Source of the DNA: Mycobacterium aquaticum
GTDB lineage: Bacteria > Actinomycetota > Actinomycetes > Mycobacteriales > Mycobacteriaceae
DNA length: 64,000 nt
Direction of reading: 5' to 3'
Assembly: GCF_002086485.1 (NCBI RefSeq)
Contig: NZ_MVHF01000018.1
Coordinates: 1 to 64,000, forward strand
Shown here: in pieces, positions 6,344-14,718 of the stretch
Position numbering within the stretch: the first letter of the stretch is position 1
Layout of the letters: each line of letters begins with the position of its first letter
Position numbers and translations under genes: made by a program
Notes under the pieces: model-generated
The model's input: only the letters and a program-made list of their open reading frames with translations
The model's database searches: none
What the model was told of the DNA's origin: nothing

Positions 6344-8757
6344 CCGTCGGGCTCGTCGTCGTCTCACACAGCCGCCCACTCGCCGAGGCCGCCGTCGACT
6401 TGGCACAGGAGATGTTGCACGGCAAGCAGATCCAGATCGAGGTCGCGGCAGGCCTGGACGAGACCACCTTCGGCACCGACGCGGTCGCGATCGTCGACGC
6501 CATCGCCGCCGCAGACCACGGCGACGGCGCGGTCGTGCTCATGGACCTCGGAAGTGCCGTGCTGTCAGCCGAACTCGCGCTGGAGCTGCTCGACGACGAG
6601 GTGCGCGAGCGGGTGGTGCTGTGCCCGGCTCCCCTCGTCGAGGGGCTCGTGGTGGCCGCAGTCGCCGCGGGCGGCGGAGCCCCGGCCGCGGAGGTGGCCG
6701 CCGAGGCCTCGGGTGCGCTTGCCGGAAAGCTTGCTCAGCTGGGCGGCGGCGTCGAGCAAGCCGCCACCGAGACGGCCGTCGAAGGGCTGTCCGCGACGTT
6801 CGTCGTCGCCAACCCGCACGGGCTGCATGCCAGGCCTGCGGCCCGCCTCGTCCAGGAGGTCCGCGGCCGCGACGCCGAGGTACGTATCCGTAACCCGCGC
6901 ACCGGTTCGGCGTGGATCGACGCCGCGAGTCTCTCCAAGATCGCCACGCTCGGCGTACGCAGTGGCGACGAGGTCGAGGTCCGGGTATCCGGTCCACAGG
7001 CCGCAGATGTGCTCGAGCACATCCTGGCCCTGGCGGCCAGGCACTTCGACGAGACACCGTCCGCCCCTGCCTCACCTGGGCCAGTAACGACAGGCCGACC
7101 GATCGGCGCCGGGCCGGGCCTGGGGATCGGACCTGCCTGGTCGGTCCGGGCGGGCACCATCGAGGTTCCCGAACACCAGGGTGAGGATCCTGCGACCGAA
7201 TGGCGCAGCCTCACCGCAGCCGTCGACGACGTACGTACCGCCATCGCCGGCGTCCGCGCCCACACCGCGCGTGCCGTAGGCGAAGCCGAGGCATCGATCT
7301 TCGATGCGCACGCGCTGCTGCTCGACGATGATGCGCTGCTCGGCGCGGCGAAGAGTCGAATCGACAAGGGGCACAACGCCGCAGCTGCCTGGTCAGCCGC
7401 GGTGACCGAGGTCGCCGATCAGTTCGCCGCCGTGGATGACGCCTATCTGCAGGCGCGGGCCGAGGACGTCCGTGCCGTGGGCGGACAGGTGCTGCGTACC
7501 CTGCTGGGGCAGGTGGCACCCACGGCCGCGGCCACCGGCGTGCTGGTGGCCGCCGACCTGACTCCCGCCGAGGCCGCCGAACTCGATCCGACGCAGGTCG
7601 CCGCGGTACTGCTGGCATTCGGCAGCGCCACGGCTCACAACGTGATCCTGTTGCGGGCCAAGGGCATTCCTGTGATCGTGGGTGCCGGACGGGCTGTGCT
7701 GGCCATCGCCGACGGCACCACTGTGGCCGTCGACGGTACGTGCGGGGAATACCTGGTCGATCCGCCCGACGACGTCCGCCGGGAATTCGAGGCCCGCGTC
7801 GCCGCTGCCGCGCAGCAGCACCGGGAGGCCGTCACCCGCACGCGTGAGCCCGCCATCACCCGGGACGGTGTCACGGTCAAGGTCGGCGCCAACATCGGCT
7901 CGGTCGATGACGCGCGCGCCGCAGCAAGCCAGGGCGCCGACTTCGCGGGTCTGGTCCGCACCGAGTTCCTGTTCCTGGGCCGGGAGCAGGCACCCGACGT
8001 GGACGAGCAGCTCGCGGTTTACCGCAAGATCGCGGAATCCCTTGAGGGACGCAGGGTCACCCTGCGCACCCTCGACGTGGGCGGTGACAAACCGTTGGCG
8101 TTCCTGCCGACGCCCGCCGAGCCGAACCCCTATCTGGGGGTGCGTGGTATCCGGCTGGCGCTGGCACACTCGCAGCTGTTGTCCGACCAGTTGCTGGCGA
8201 TGGCGCGGCTCAGCAACGATACGCCGGTCAGCATCATGTTCCCCATGGTCAGCACCCTCGACGAACTGTTCTCCGCGCGCCGGGTGCTCGACGACGCGAT
8301 CCGCCGAGCCGGTCCACAGGCGGCTGACCTGCAGGTCGGGATGATGGTCGAGGTGCCCGCCGCCGCCCTCAAAGCCGCGGCGTTCGCGCCGCACGTCGAC
8401 TTCTTCTCGATCGGCACCAACGATCTCACCCAGTACACGATGGCGGCCGACCGCAACAACGACGCCGTCGCGAGCCTCGGGGACGCGTTCGATCCTGGTG
8501 TCCTGCAGTTGGTGCGAGCGACGTGTCAAGGCGCCGCGGGACGGGCGTCGGTGTCGGTCTGCGGCGAGTTCGCCGCAGACAACCGTGCCGCCGCACTGCT
8601 TCTCGGGTTGGGTGTCGATGCGCTCAGCGTCACTCCGCCTGCCATACCGGCCACCAAGGACGCTGTGCGCGCTGTCGACACCGGCGAGGCGCAGCACCTT
8701 GCCGCCGTGGCCCTCTCGGCCGCCGATGCCGCCGGGGTGCGATCACAGTTCGGCTGA
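6340..8757 (+). CDS. dhaM: DhaM-HPr-enzyme I fusion phosphotransferase
   Basis: An 805 aa three-part phosphocarrier that passes phosphate from PEP to DhaL. Domains in order: a mannose-type IIA (DhaM) domain, about 1-130, with VVVSHSRPLAEA and phosphorylatable His10; an HPr domain, about 148-235, with NPHGLHARPA and His163; and an enzyme I domain, about 255-805. The last part keeps the swivelling His site (GSATAHN, His433), LDVGGDKP, LGVRGIRL, SIGTNDLTQY and the active-site Cys741 in VCGEF. E. coli DhaM carries only a truncated enzyme I, whereas the PEP-binding barrel here looks complete, so this protein should be self-sufficient from PEP to DhaL. The GTG start overlaps the dhaL stop. A strong terminator hairpin follows. 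Confidence 0.93.
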   Translation: MTVGLVVVSHSRPLAEAAVDLAQEMLHGKQIQIEVAAGLDETTFGTDAVAIVDAIAAADHGDGAVVLMDLGSAVLSAELALELLDDEVRERVVLCPAPLVEGLVVAAVAAGGGAPAAEVAAEASGALAGKLAQLGGGVEQAATETAVEGLSATFVVANPHGLHARPAARLVQEVRGRDAEVRIRNPRTGSAWIDAASLSKIATLGVRSGDEVEVRVSGPQAADVLEHILALAARHFDETPSAPASPGPVTTGRPIGAGPGLGIGPAWSVRAGTIEVPEHQGEDPATEWRSLTAAVDDVRTAIAGVRAHTARAVGEAEASIFDAHALLLDDDALLGAAKSRIDKGHNAAAAWSAAVTEVADQFAAVDDAYLQARAEDVRAVGGQVLRTLLGQVAPTAAATGVLVAADLTPAEAAELDPTQVAAVLLAFGSATAHNVILLRAKGIPVIVGAGRAVLAIADGTTVAVDGTCGEYLVDPPDDVRREFEARVAAAAQQHREAVTRTREPAITRDGVTVKVGANIGSVDDARAAASQGADFAGLVRTEFLFLGREQAPDVDEQLAVYRKIAESLEGRRVTLRTLDVGGDKPLAFLPTPAEPNPYLGVRGIRLALAHSQLLSDQLLAMARLSNDTPVSIMFPMVSTLDELFSARRVLDDAIRRAGPQAADLQVGMMVEVPAAALKAAAFAPHVDFFSIGTNDLTQYTMAADRNNDAVASLGDAFDPGVLQLVRATCQGAAGRASVSVCGEFAADNRAAALLLGLGVDALSVTPPAIPATKDAVRAVDTGEAQHLAAVALSAADAAGVRSQFG

Positions 8758-8765
8758 TCGGCTGC

Positions 8766-8802
8766 CCGCGCCTGCGGGCACCGTCGGTGCCCGCAGGCGC
8801 GG
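8766..8802. terminator. long GC-rich hairpin after dhaM
   Basis: CGCGCCTGCGGGCACC pairs perfectly with GGTGCCCGCAGGCGCG around a 3-base loop, and one more C-G pair extends the stem to 17. There is no U-tract, as is usual for mycobacterial intrinsic terminators. It begins 9 bp after the dhaM stop and ends 27 bp before the next gene. Confidence 0.75.
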
Positions 8803-8829
8803 CGCAGTGCGCGGCCTTAGGATCCGGAT

Positions 8830-11394
8830 GTGCCGACCGCGTGGCCACTGGTTGATCGTCAGGATGAACTGCGCCTGATCGCGGCCGCGCTGAGCTCCCA
8901 TGGCGGCGCGGTACTCACCGGGCCCGCCGGGGTCGGCAAGTCCCGACTCGCACACACCGCCGCCCAGCGACGACACGGGGTGGTCCGGTGGATCGCCGCA
9001 ACAGCCACCGGCCGGTCGATCCCGCTGGGTGCGCTCGCCGGCTACACCGCACGGTGTGGCCCGGACCCGCTGCTGCGGGTGCAGGAAGTGATCCACGCCC
9101 TCCTCGACGGCGAAGCTGCGGTTCTGCTCTGCGTGGACGACGCCCACCTGCTCGACGACCAATCGGCCTTGGTGGTCGAGCGGTTCGTCGAGCAGGCGGC
9201 AGGCGCCGTCGTCATGACGGTCCGCGACGGCGAGCCACTGCCGGATTCGGTGGCGGCGCTGTGTGCCCGGTTGCCGCGAATTGCCGTGCCCCCGTTGACC
9301 ACCGAAGGGGTCGGCGCACTGGTCACCGAGGTTCTCGGTGCTCCGCTGGAATCGTCCAGTGCGCAACGGTTCTTCAGCTACACCCGCGGCAACGCGCTGT
9401 ACCTGCGGCAGCTGGTCACCGACGAGATCGCGGCCGGCCGGCTGACGCGCCGCTCCGACGTATGGGTGTGGGATGGACCGCCTCGACTATCCGCCTCGCT
9501 CGTCGACCTGCTCGAAGCGAGCATGGGCAACCAGCCGGACGGGATCATCGATGCACTCGACGTGCTCGCCGTCTCCGATCCGGTCGAACTGCCGGTGCTG
9601 CTGCGATTCGTCGGCTCCGACGTGATCGACGACGCCCGCGACCGGATCCTGATCTCCGTCGACTACGGGCAGGTACGGCTGGCGCATCCGTTGTTCGGGG
9701 AGGTCCGCCGCAACCGGGCCGGCACCGCGCGGCTGCGCGGTATCCGCGGCCAGGTCGCCGAGCTGATCGGCCAGCTGTGCGCACCATCAGCGGTCCAGAC
9801 AGTGCGGCGTGCCGTTCTGCTGATGGATTCCGACACCCAAGGCGATCCCGCGTTCCTGGTGGAAGCGGCGAATGCGGCACTGCAATTGCTCGACCTCGAC
9901 CTCGCCGCCCGCCTGGCCGAGGCTGCGGTCGCGGCAGGCGGGGGACGCGCAGCCCAGGCGGCACTCGCCACGATGTTGGCTTTCGCCGGGCAGGGTGGCG
10001 CCGCGGACACGATGTTCGCGGAACTGGCCGAGGGCGGTGATGCCGCCGAACGCGCGTCGATCGCCCTGTTGCGGGCTGCCAACCTGTCCTGGGTGCTGGC
10101 ACGGCCAGGCAGCGCCGAGACCGTGCTGAACGCGGCGCGTGACGCCGCCGACAGCTGCGGCCTCGGCCCGTCCTACCAGGCGCTGCATGCCTCGTGCCGC
10201 AGCGCGCTGGGCCATCCCCGAGAAGCAGTGGACATGGCGACGGCGGCGTTGACCGCAGAGAACGTCGATCCCCTTGCGGCGATGTTCGGTTACTGGGCCT
10301 TGGTCTGCGGGCTGGGCGACCTCGGTCACGTCGACCGCATGACCGAGGCGGCAGCAGCCGGCTATGAACTGGCGGCAACGGCCCCGCAAGCCTCGCATCT
10401 GCGGTTCGGTCTCGGCCTGATGGAGATCGTCGGCTTGCACCGGGCAGGCACCCAGGAGCGCATCCCCGATATCGCCAACAGGCTGCGACAGCAGTCGCTC
10501 GACGTCGTGGTCTCGCGTTCGTTCACCGCGGTCATCCTCGGATATGCCGAATTGTGTTGTGGCCGGTTGGCTTCCGCGCAGCGCTGGCTGCGGGAATCGT
10601 TGGCCACCGGTTCGGTGTTCGATGCGCAGTCGGGTGTCATCCGCGAACTCGCCGGGATGTGGCTGACCATGACATTGGCGATGTGCGGTGATCTGGCGGG
10701 CGCCCGGACCACCGACGCCGAGAGGTTCCGTTACTTCGGTGACTACTCGCACATCTGGCGTACGGACATGCTCCTGACCCAGGCATGGCTCGAAGCAGTA
10801 CATGGATCGCGGAGCCGCGCAATATCTTTCGCGATCGGCGCCGCCAGGACTGCGCGCACCCAGGGCAGGCCGGCGCAGGAACTGTGGTGCCTGCAGACCG
10901 CAACCCAGTTCGGCGCAACCGAAACCGTGGAGCGGCTCGGACAACTGGCCGCAGTGGTGCAGGGCCCGCGGGCCGGATTGGCACGTGAACATGCCACCGC
11001 GCTGCGCCGGGCGGACGGCGCTCGGCTGCTGAGCGCGTCGAACGGCTATGCGGTGATCGGCGATACGGTCGCGGCACTCGACGCCGCGGCGCAGGCCGTA
11101 CCGCACCTGCATGGCGAGCGGCAGCGCCGCGCGATCGCCACCGCGCACCGGCTCGCCGCAGATGGCGCCCGCACCCCGGCGTACCGGGCGATGGCCAGTA
11201 CCGGTGTGCTGACCCCGCGCCAGCGGGAGGTCATCGCCCTTGCGGCGACCGGCCTTTCGAACCGCGAGATCGCTGATCGGCTGGTGATGTCGGTGCGCAC
11301 GGTGGAAGGTCACCTGTTCCGGGCGTGTCAGCGTCTGGGCGTCAACACCCGCGACGAGCTCATCACACTGCTCGCCGACGGCACCGCGTCGTGA
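8830..11394 (+). CDS. large ATPase-LuxR (LAL-type) transcriptional regulator
   Basis: An 854 aa regulator with an N-terminal AAA/STAND-type ATPase (Walker A GPAGVGKS, 31-38; Walker B LLCVDDAHLLD, about 97-107), a long helical repeat-like middle, and a C-terminal LuxR/GerE helix-turn-helix (LTPRQREVIALAATGLSNRE onward, about 795-850). Such proteins activate nearby catabolic or transport operons when an inducer binds the central region. Start at GTG 8830; the ATG two bases upstream is out of frame. It lies between the dha operon and the sugar PTS genes and converges on a second regulator of the same architecture, their stop codons separated by three bases. Its ligand is unknown. Confidence 0.85.
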   Translation: MPTAWPLVDRQDELRLIAAALSSHGGAVLTGPAGVGKSRLAHTAAQRRHGVVRWIAATATGRSIPLGALAGYTARCGPDPLLRVQEVIHALLDGEAAVLLCVDDAHLLDDQSALVVERFVEQAAGAVVMTVRDGEPLPDSVAALCARLPRIAVPPLTTEGVGALVTEVLGAPLESSSAQRFFSYTRGNALYLRQLVTDEIAAGRLTRRSDVWVWDGPPRLSASLVDLLEASMGNQPDGIIDALDVLAVSDPVELPVLLRFVGSDVIDDARDRILISVDYGQVRLAHPLFGEVRRNRAGTARLRGIRGQVAELIGQLCAPSAVQTVRRAVLLMDSDTQGDPAFLVEAANAALQLLDLDLAARLAEAAVAAGGGRAAQAALATMLAFAGQGGAADTMFAELAEGGDAAERASIALLRAANLSWVLARPGSAETVLNAARDAADSCGLGPSYQALHASCRSALGHPREAVDMATAALTAENVDPLAAMFGYWALVCGLGDLGHVDRMTEAAAAGYELAATAPQASHLRFGLGLMEIVGLHRAGTQERIPDIANRLRQQSLDVVVSRSFTAVILGYAELCCGRLASAQRWLRESLATGSVFDAQSGVIRELAGMWLTMTLAMCGDLAGARTTDAERFRYFGDYSHIWRTDMLLTQAWLEAVHGSRSRAISFAIGAARTARTQGRPAQELWCLQTATQFGATETVERLGQLAAVVQGPRAGLAREHATALRRADGARLLSASNGYAVIGDTVAALDAAAQAVPHLHGERQRRAIATAHRLAADGARTPAYRAMASTGVLTPRQREVIALAATGLSNREIADRLVMSVRTVEGHLFRACQRLGVNTRDELITLLADGTAS

Positions 11395-11397
11395 TCC

Positions 11398-14037
11398 TCA
11401 GGTGGCAGGCCGGAACCGGACCAGCCGGGCCAACTGATCGCGGTCCTCGATGCCGAGTTTGGCGAAAATGCGGTAGAGGTGGCCGTCGACGGTGCGCACC
11501 GACAAGCACAGCCGGTCGGCAATCTGCCGGTTGCTCAGCTCGGCTCCCACCAGATTGGCGATCTCCCATTCGCGTTCGGTGAGATGCAGCGGATCGGCTG
11601 CACGCCGGGTCGCCGGTGTCGCCAGGCCGCACCGGCTGGCCAGCCAGTGCGCCCGGGTCGCGGATTCCAGCTCACTGCCCCGGTGCCCGGCGCGCGCGTG
11701 TTCCCGCGCGGCGTGCGCGGCCGCGTCGGCGGCCAGTGCCAGTAGTCCGAGCTCTTCGAAACGGCAGGCTGCCTCGTCCAGGCATCGGCCGTCATGCTCG
11801 GTCACTCCTCGGCTGTGGGCGGCGATCGGCTCGCACAGCGGCGCGTCCAGCTGTGCGGCCAGCTGCTGAATCCTGGCGTCCACGGAGCGGTCGCCGAGCC
11901 GCAGCGCGGTGTGCAGTGCGGTGAGTTCCACCGCGCGCATGCCGCCGCCCCGGGCGAGCTGCGCTGCCCGGACGGCGTGCTGCTGAGCTGACGTGGTCTC
12001 CCCCCTCGCGGCCTGCAACCAGGACCGGGCGAGCTCAAGTTCGGGCCGGAACACCTCGACCTGGGGCCCGCTGGCCGCTTCGGCCCGCGCCAGGGCCACC
12101 GCGGCGGCTTCGATGTTCCCGCGGTGCGCCTCGGCCTGCGCCAACCACGACGCGACCAGCATGACCCAACCCCGCGGCAGGCATTCCGACATCGCCCACA
12201 CCGAGGTCTGCAAGGCCTCGCACGATTCGGCGACGCGGCCCCGCGCCAATGCGAGACGCCCCTGCAACGCGGTGACGATGGCTTCTGCCTGCAGCGCACC
12301 CGCCGTCATCGCGGCGTACCGCGTGGCGACGTCGTCGACGGCGGCCAAGTCACCGCCGTAGAGACCGGCCAGGGCCTCGGCGAGCGCAAGCGAGTAGCGC
12401 TGTGGGCCGGACTCACAACAATCGGCAGCCCGTTCACCCTGCTGCACCACCGCGGCAACGTCGCCGAACCGGCCCGACAGCGCCAGCGCCCCCGCAGTGG
12501 CCAGCGCAGCCCACACCGTCGCCATCGGCAGCATGTCCGCGGCCATCGCCTTGGTTCCCGAAGCGATGGCCGCAGGCAGGTCACCGGCGAAGAAGGCGAA
12601 GCTGACCTCGATCGCGGTGACGAAGCCCAGGGCCGCGGTGGTGGTCACGCGCGCGCGGACGATGTCCAGGACATCCGATGCCTGCTCGGCGCGACCGCAT
12701 CCGAAGAAGAGGTTCGCCGCGCGCAGGCAGCCCCACCGCACCACGGTCAACTCGTCGCCGCCGGCCGGGTCGAACCCGGCCAGCAGGTCCTCTGCTTCTT
12801 GTCCCCTGCCCTGCCAGCTGATGGCGTCGGCGAGCACGATCGCGGCCTGCACACCGGCGCCGTGCTCCAAGGCGAATCGCGCAAGCTGTTCGCCGAGAAC
12901 CAGATTGGACATGGTCACCGCACTGGCAGCAGCTTCGACGATGGTCTCCAGATCCGCGGGGGCATCGCTGGCGATCATGAACCGGGCCAACTGGATCCGG
13001 GTCCGGACATCGGCAGCGGCCGGCCGGTGCGCTGACAAATGCCGTGCCAGAAGAGAATTGATCTGGCGCGACCGGGTCACCGGGCACCGTCGCCGGGCCA
13101 CCTCGCCGACGATCGGATGCGCAGGCTGCACCATGGTGTGCGCCGCATCGGCGGTCACCTGAATCGCACCGCGACGTTCTGCGCGGGTCACCGCTTCGGG
13201 CGGGCAGATGTCCAGCAGCACATCCCACTCGAGGGCCTGCGCCGCAGACACCACCTCCACCACGTCGAGTTCATCTGGGCGCAGGGAATCCAGCCGCGAC
13301 GCCACCAGTTCATGGATGTCCGGGCTGGGCCGCAAGCGGCCGCGCAGCCGCCAGTGGTCTCCGTCGCGGACCAGGGCACCGTCTGCGCGTGCGGCATTCA
13401 GCACGCCGCGCAGGTAGAGCGGGCTCCCCGACGAGAACCGGTGCAGCTCCCCGACCGCCCGATCGTCGACGTCACCGCCGAGCACCGCCGCGGCCAGCTC
13501 GGCAGTCTGCTCGCGGGTGAACGGTTCCAGGTCGAGACGGGCCAGCAGCTGTTCCTTCCACAGTGCTGTGACCGCGTCCGCCGGGGCCGCACCCGAGCGG
13601 ATGGTGACGATGAGCGTCGGTTCCCCGTTGACCGCGAGCTGCTGAACCAGCAGAGCAGACAGCGGGTCGAGGTACTGGGCGTCGTCGACGACGATGACCA
13701 GGCTGGGATCGGCGAGGGCCTGCTGTGCCGCGCCGAGCATGACGGCCGGCTCACGTGCATCGGTGAGGTGCAGCGCATGATGGAACGCGCCGAACGGCAC
13801 CGCCTGCGCGGTCTCGGTACCGAGGACGAATCGCGCGCAGCGTCCCTCGCTCTGCAACTCTCGCGCAAGGACTCTGGCGAGCGCTGTCTTGCCGACACCG
13901 GCGGGCCCGACGAGGACGACACCGCGCGAGGGGTCACGTAGCGCCAGCGAGGCTTCGCTGAGCTCCGTATCCCGTGCGACGAACGGCCAATCCGCCAATG
14001 CGTACCCCCAAGGTGCGCCGGTGTGCCGGGCCGACAT
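11398..14037 (-). CDS. second large ATPase-LuxR (LAL-type) transcriptional regulator
   Basis: An 879 aa protein with the same plan as the convergent neighbour: Walker A GPAGVGKT (44-51), Walker B VIVVDDAQYLD, an alanine-rich helical middle and a C-terminal LuxR helix-turn-helix (LTEREWEIANLVGAELSNRQ onward). The two are paralogues with only moderate similarity, most evident at both ends (WPxVxRxxEL..., then SVRTVxGHLxR). Start at ATG 14037 (MSARHTGAPWGY); an upstream ATG at 14208 would overlap the crr gene and add a non-family leader. Its 5' end faces away from crr, which ends 98 bp upstream on the same strand, so read-through from crr is possible. It could regulate crr/ptsG, the dha operon or both. 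Confidence 0.83.
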   Translation of the reverse strand: MSARHTGAPWGYALADWPFVARDTELSEASLALRDPSRGVVLVGPAGVGKTALARVLARELQSEGRCARFVLGTETAQAVPFGAFHHALHLTDAREPAVMLGAAQQALADPSLVIVVDDAQYLDPLSALLVQQLAVNGEPTLIVTIRSGAAPADAVTALWKEQLLARLDLEPFTREQTAELAAAVLGGDVDDRAVGELHRFSSGSPLYLRGVLNAARADGALVRDGDHWRLRGRLRPSPDIHELVASRLDSLRPDELDVVEVVSAAQALEWDVLLDICPPEAVTRAERRGAIQVTADAAHTMVQPAHPIVGEVARRRCPVTRSRQINSLLARHLSAHRPAAADVRTRIQLARFMIASDAPADLETIVEAAASAVTMSNLVLGEQLARFALEHGAGVQAAIVLADAISWQGRGQEAEDLLAGFDPAGGDELTVVRWGCLRAANLFFGCGRAEQASDVLDIVRARVTTTAALGFVTAIEVSFAFFAGDLPAAIASGTKAMAADMLPMATVWAALATAGALALSGRFGDVAAVVQQGERAADCCESGPQRYSLALAEALAGLYGGDLAAVDDVATRYAAMTAGALQAEAIVTALQGRLALARGRVAESCEALQTSVWAMSECLPRGWVMLVASWLAQAEAHRGNIEAAAVALARAEAASGPQVEVFRPELELARSWLQAARGETTSAQQHAVRAAQLARGGGMRAVELTALHTALRLGDRSVDARIQQLAAQLDAPLCEPIAAHSRGVTEHDGRCLDEAACRFEELGLLALAADAAAHAAREHARAGHRGSELESATRAHWLASRCGLATPATRRAADPLHLTEREWEIANLVGAELSNRQIADRLCLSVRTVDGHLYRIFAKLGIEDRDQLARLVRFRPAT

Positions 14038-14134
14038 TACGCCCGCGCAAATCTGTGTATCGGCTGAACTTCGACGCCGCATCTCGAATGTTTGCGCAGT
14101 TAACCAGTTCTGGGCAGCGGGACTGCCGGGGAGA

Positions 14135-14605
14135 TTACTTGTTCGCGGTGAAAAGAACAGCCCCCGACGCAATCTCCGAACCTGTCCGCACAGCATCGGA
14201 CACGGCAATGTTGGCGGCCTCGCGCTCGTCCATGATCACCACGGGGACAATGGGATTGAGTCCTTTTTCGGCCACCGACGCGGCATCGTAGGTGATGACG
14301 ACCTGCCCCGCGGCGACATCATCACCCTGATTGAGGTGGACAGTGAAGCCCTCGCCGCCCAGCGCCACGGTATCGAGGCCGAGATGGACCAGGACGCCGA
14401 CTTTCTCCTCGGTCAATAAGACATACGCATGAGGCATCAGTTTCAGCAACTTTCCGCTCACAGGGGCGATGGCATCCACCACTCGAGGTCCGGGGTCGAT
14501 CGCTGCGCCGTGACCGACCATTCCGGCCGAGAAGACCGGATCGGGGACGTCGCCGAGGGCGACCGCGCGCCCGGCGACGGGGGCCAGCACTGTCGTGGTA
14601 CTCAC
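14135..14605 (-). CDS. crr: PTS glucose-type enzyme IIA
   Basis: A 156 aa phosphocarrier that takes phosphate from HPr and passes it to the IIB domain of a sugar permease. The family fold is clear: VLAPVAGRAVALGDVPDPVFS at the start, then PHAYVLLTEEKVGVLVHLGLDT with the paired histidines His59 and His74 (His74 is the phosphorylated one), 15 residues apart as in E. coli IIA-Glc. The GTG start at 14605 has AAAAGGAGA a few bases upstream. It diverges from the IIBC gene 113 bp away, so the two form a complete sugar-specific set. General HPr and enzyme I genes are not adjacent; the only such domains in the window are inside DhaM. Confidence 0.92.
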   Translation of the reverse strand: MSTTTVLAPVAGRAVALGDVPDPVFSAGMVGHGAAIDPGPRVVDAIAPVSGKLLKLMPHAYVLLTEEKVGVLVHLGLDTVALGGEGFTVHLNQGDDVAAGQVVITYDAASVAEKGLNPIVPVVIMDEREAANIAVSDAVRTGSEIASGAVLFTANK

Positions 14606-14637
14606 GCGTGGTCTCCTTTTTTGTTTGTGGCCGCAAC

Positions 14638-14668
14638 CTTACGAGCGTCGCATGCCGTCTCGTCTAAG
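14638..14668. promoter_or_regulatory. interrupted inverted repeat between divergent crr and IIBC genes
   Basis: CTTACGAG and CTCGTCTAAG form an imperfect inverted repeat around a GCATGC core in the 113 bp shared by the two divergent PTS genes. The position is right for an operator serving both promoters, but the symmetry is weak. Confidence 0.3.
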
Positions 14669-14718
14669 CTTCCGACCAACTCGGCGACCGCACAGGCGAC
14701 CAGGAGGGCGACGCACCC

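Noticed and set aside
7393..8697. Minus-strand open frame of 434 codons opposite dhaM
   Set aside because: Shadow of the enzyme I coding region, which has conserved active-site motifs.
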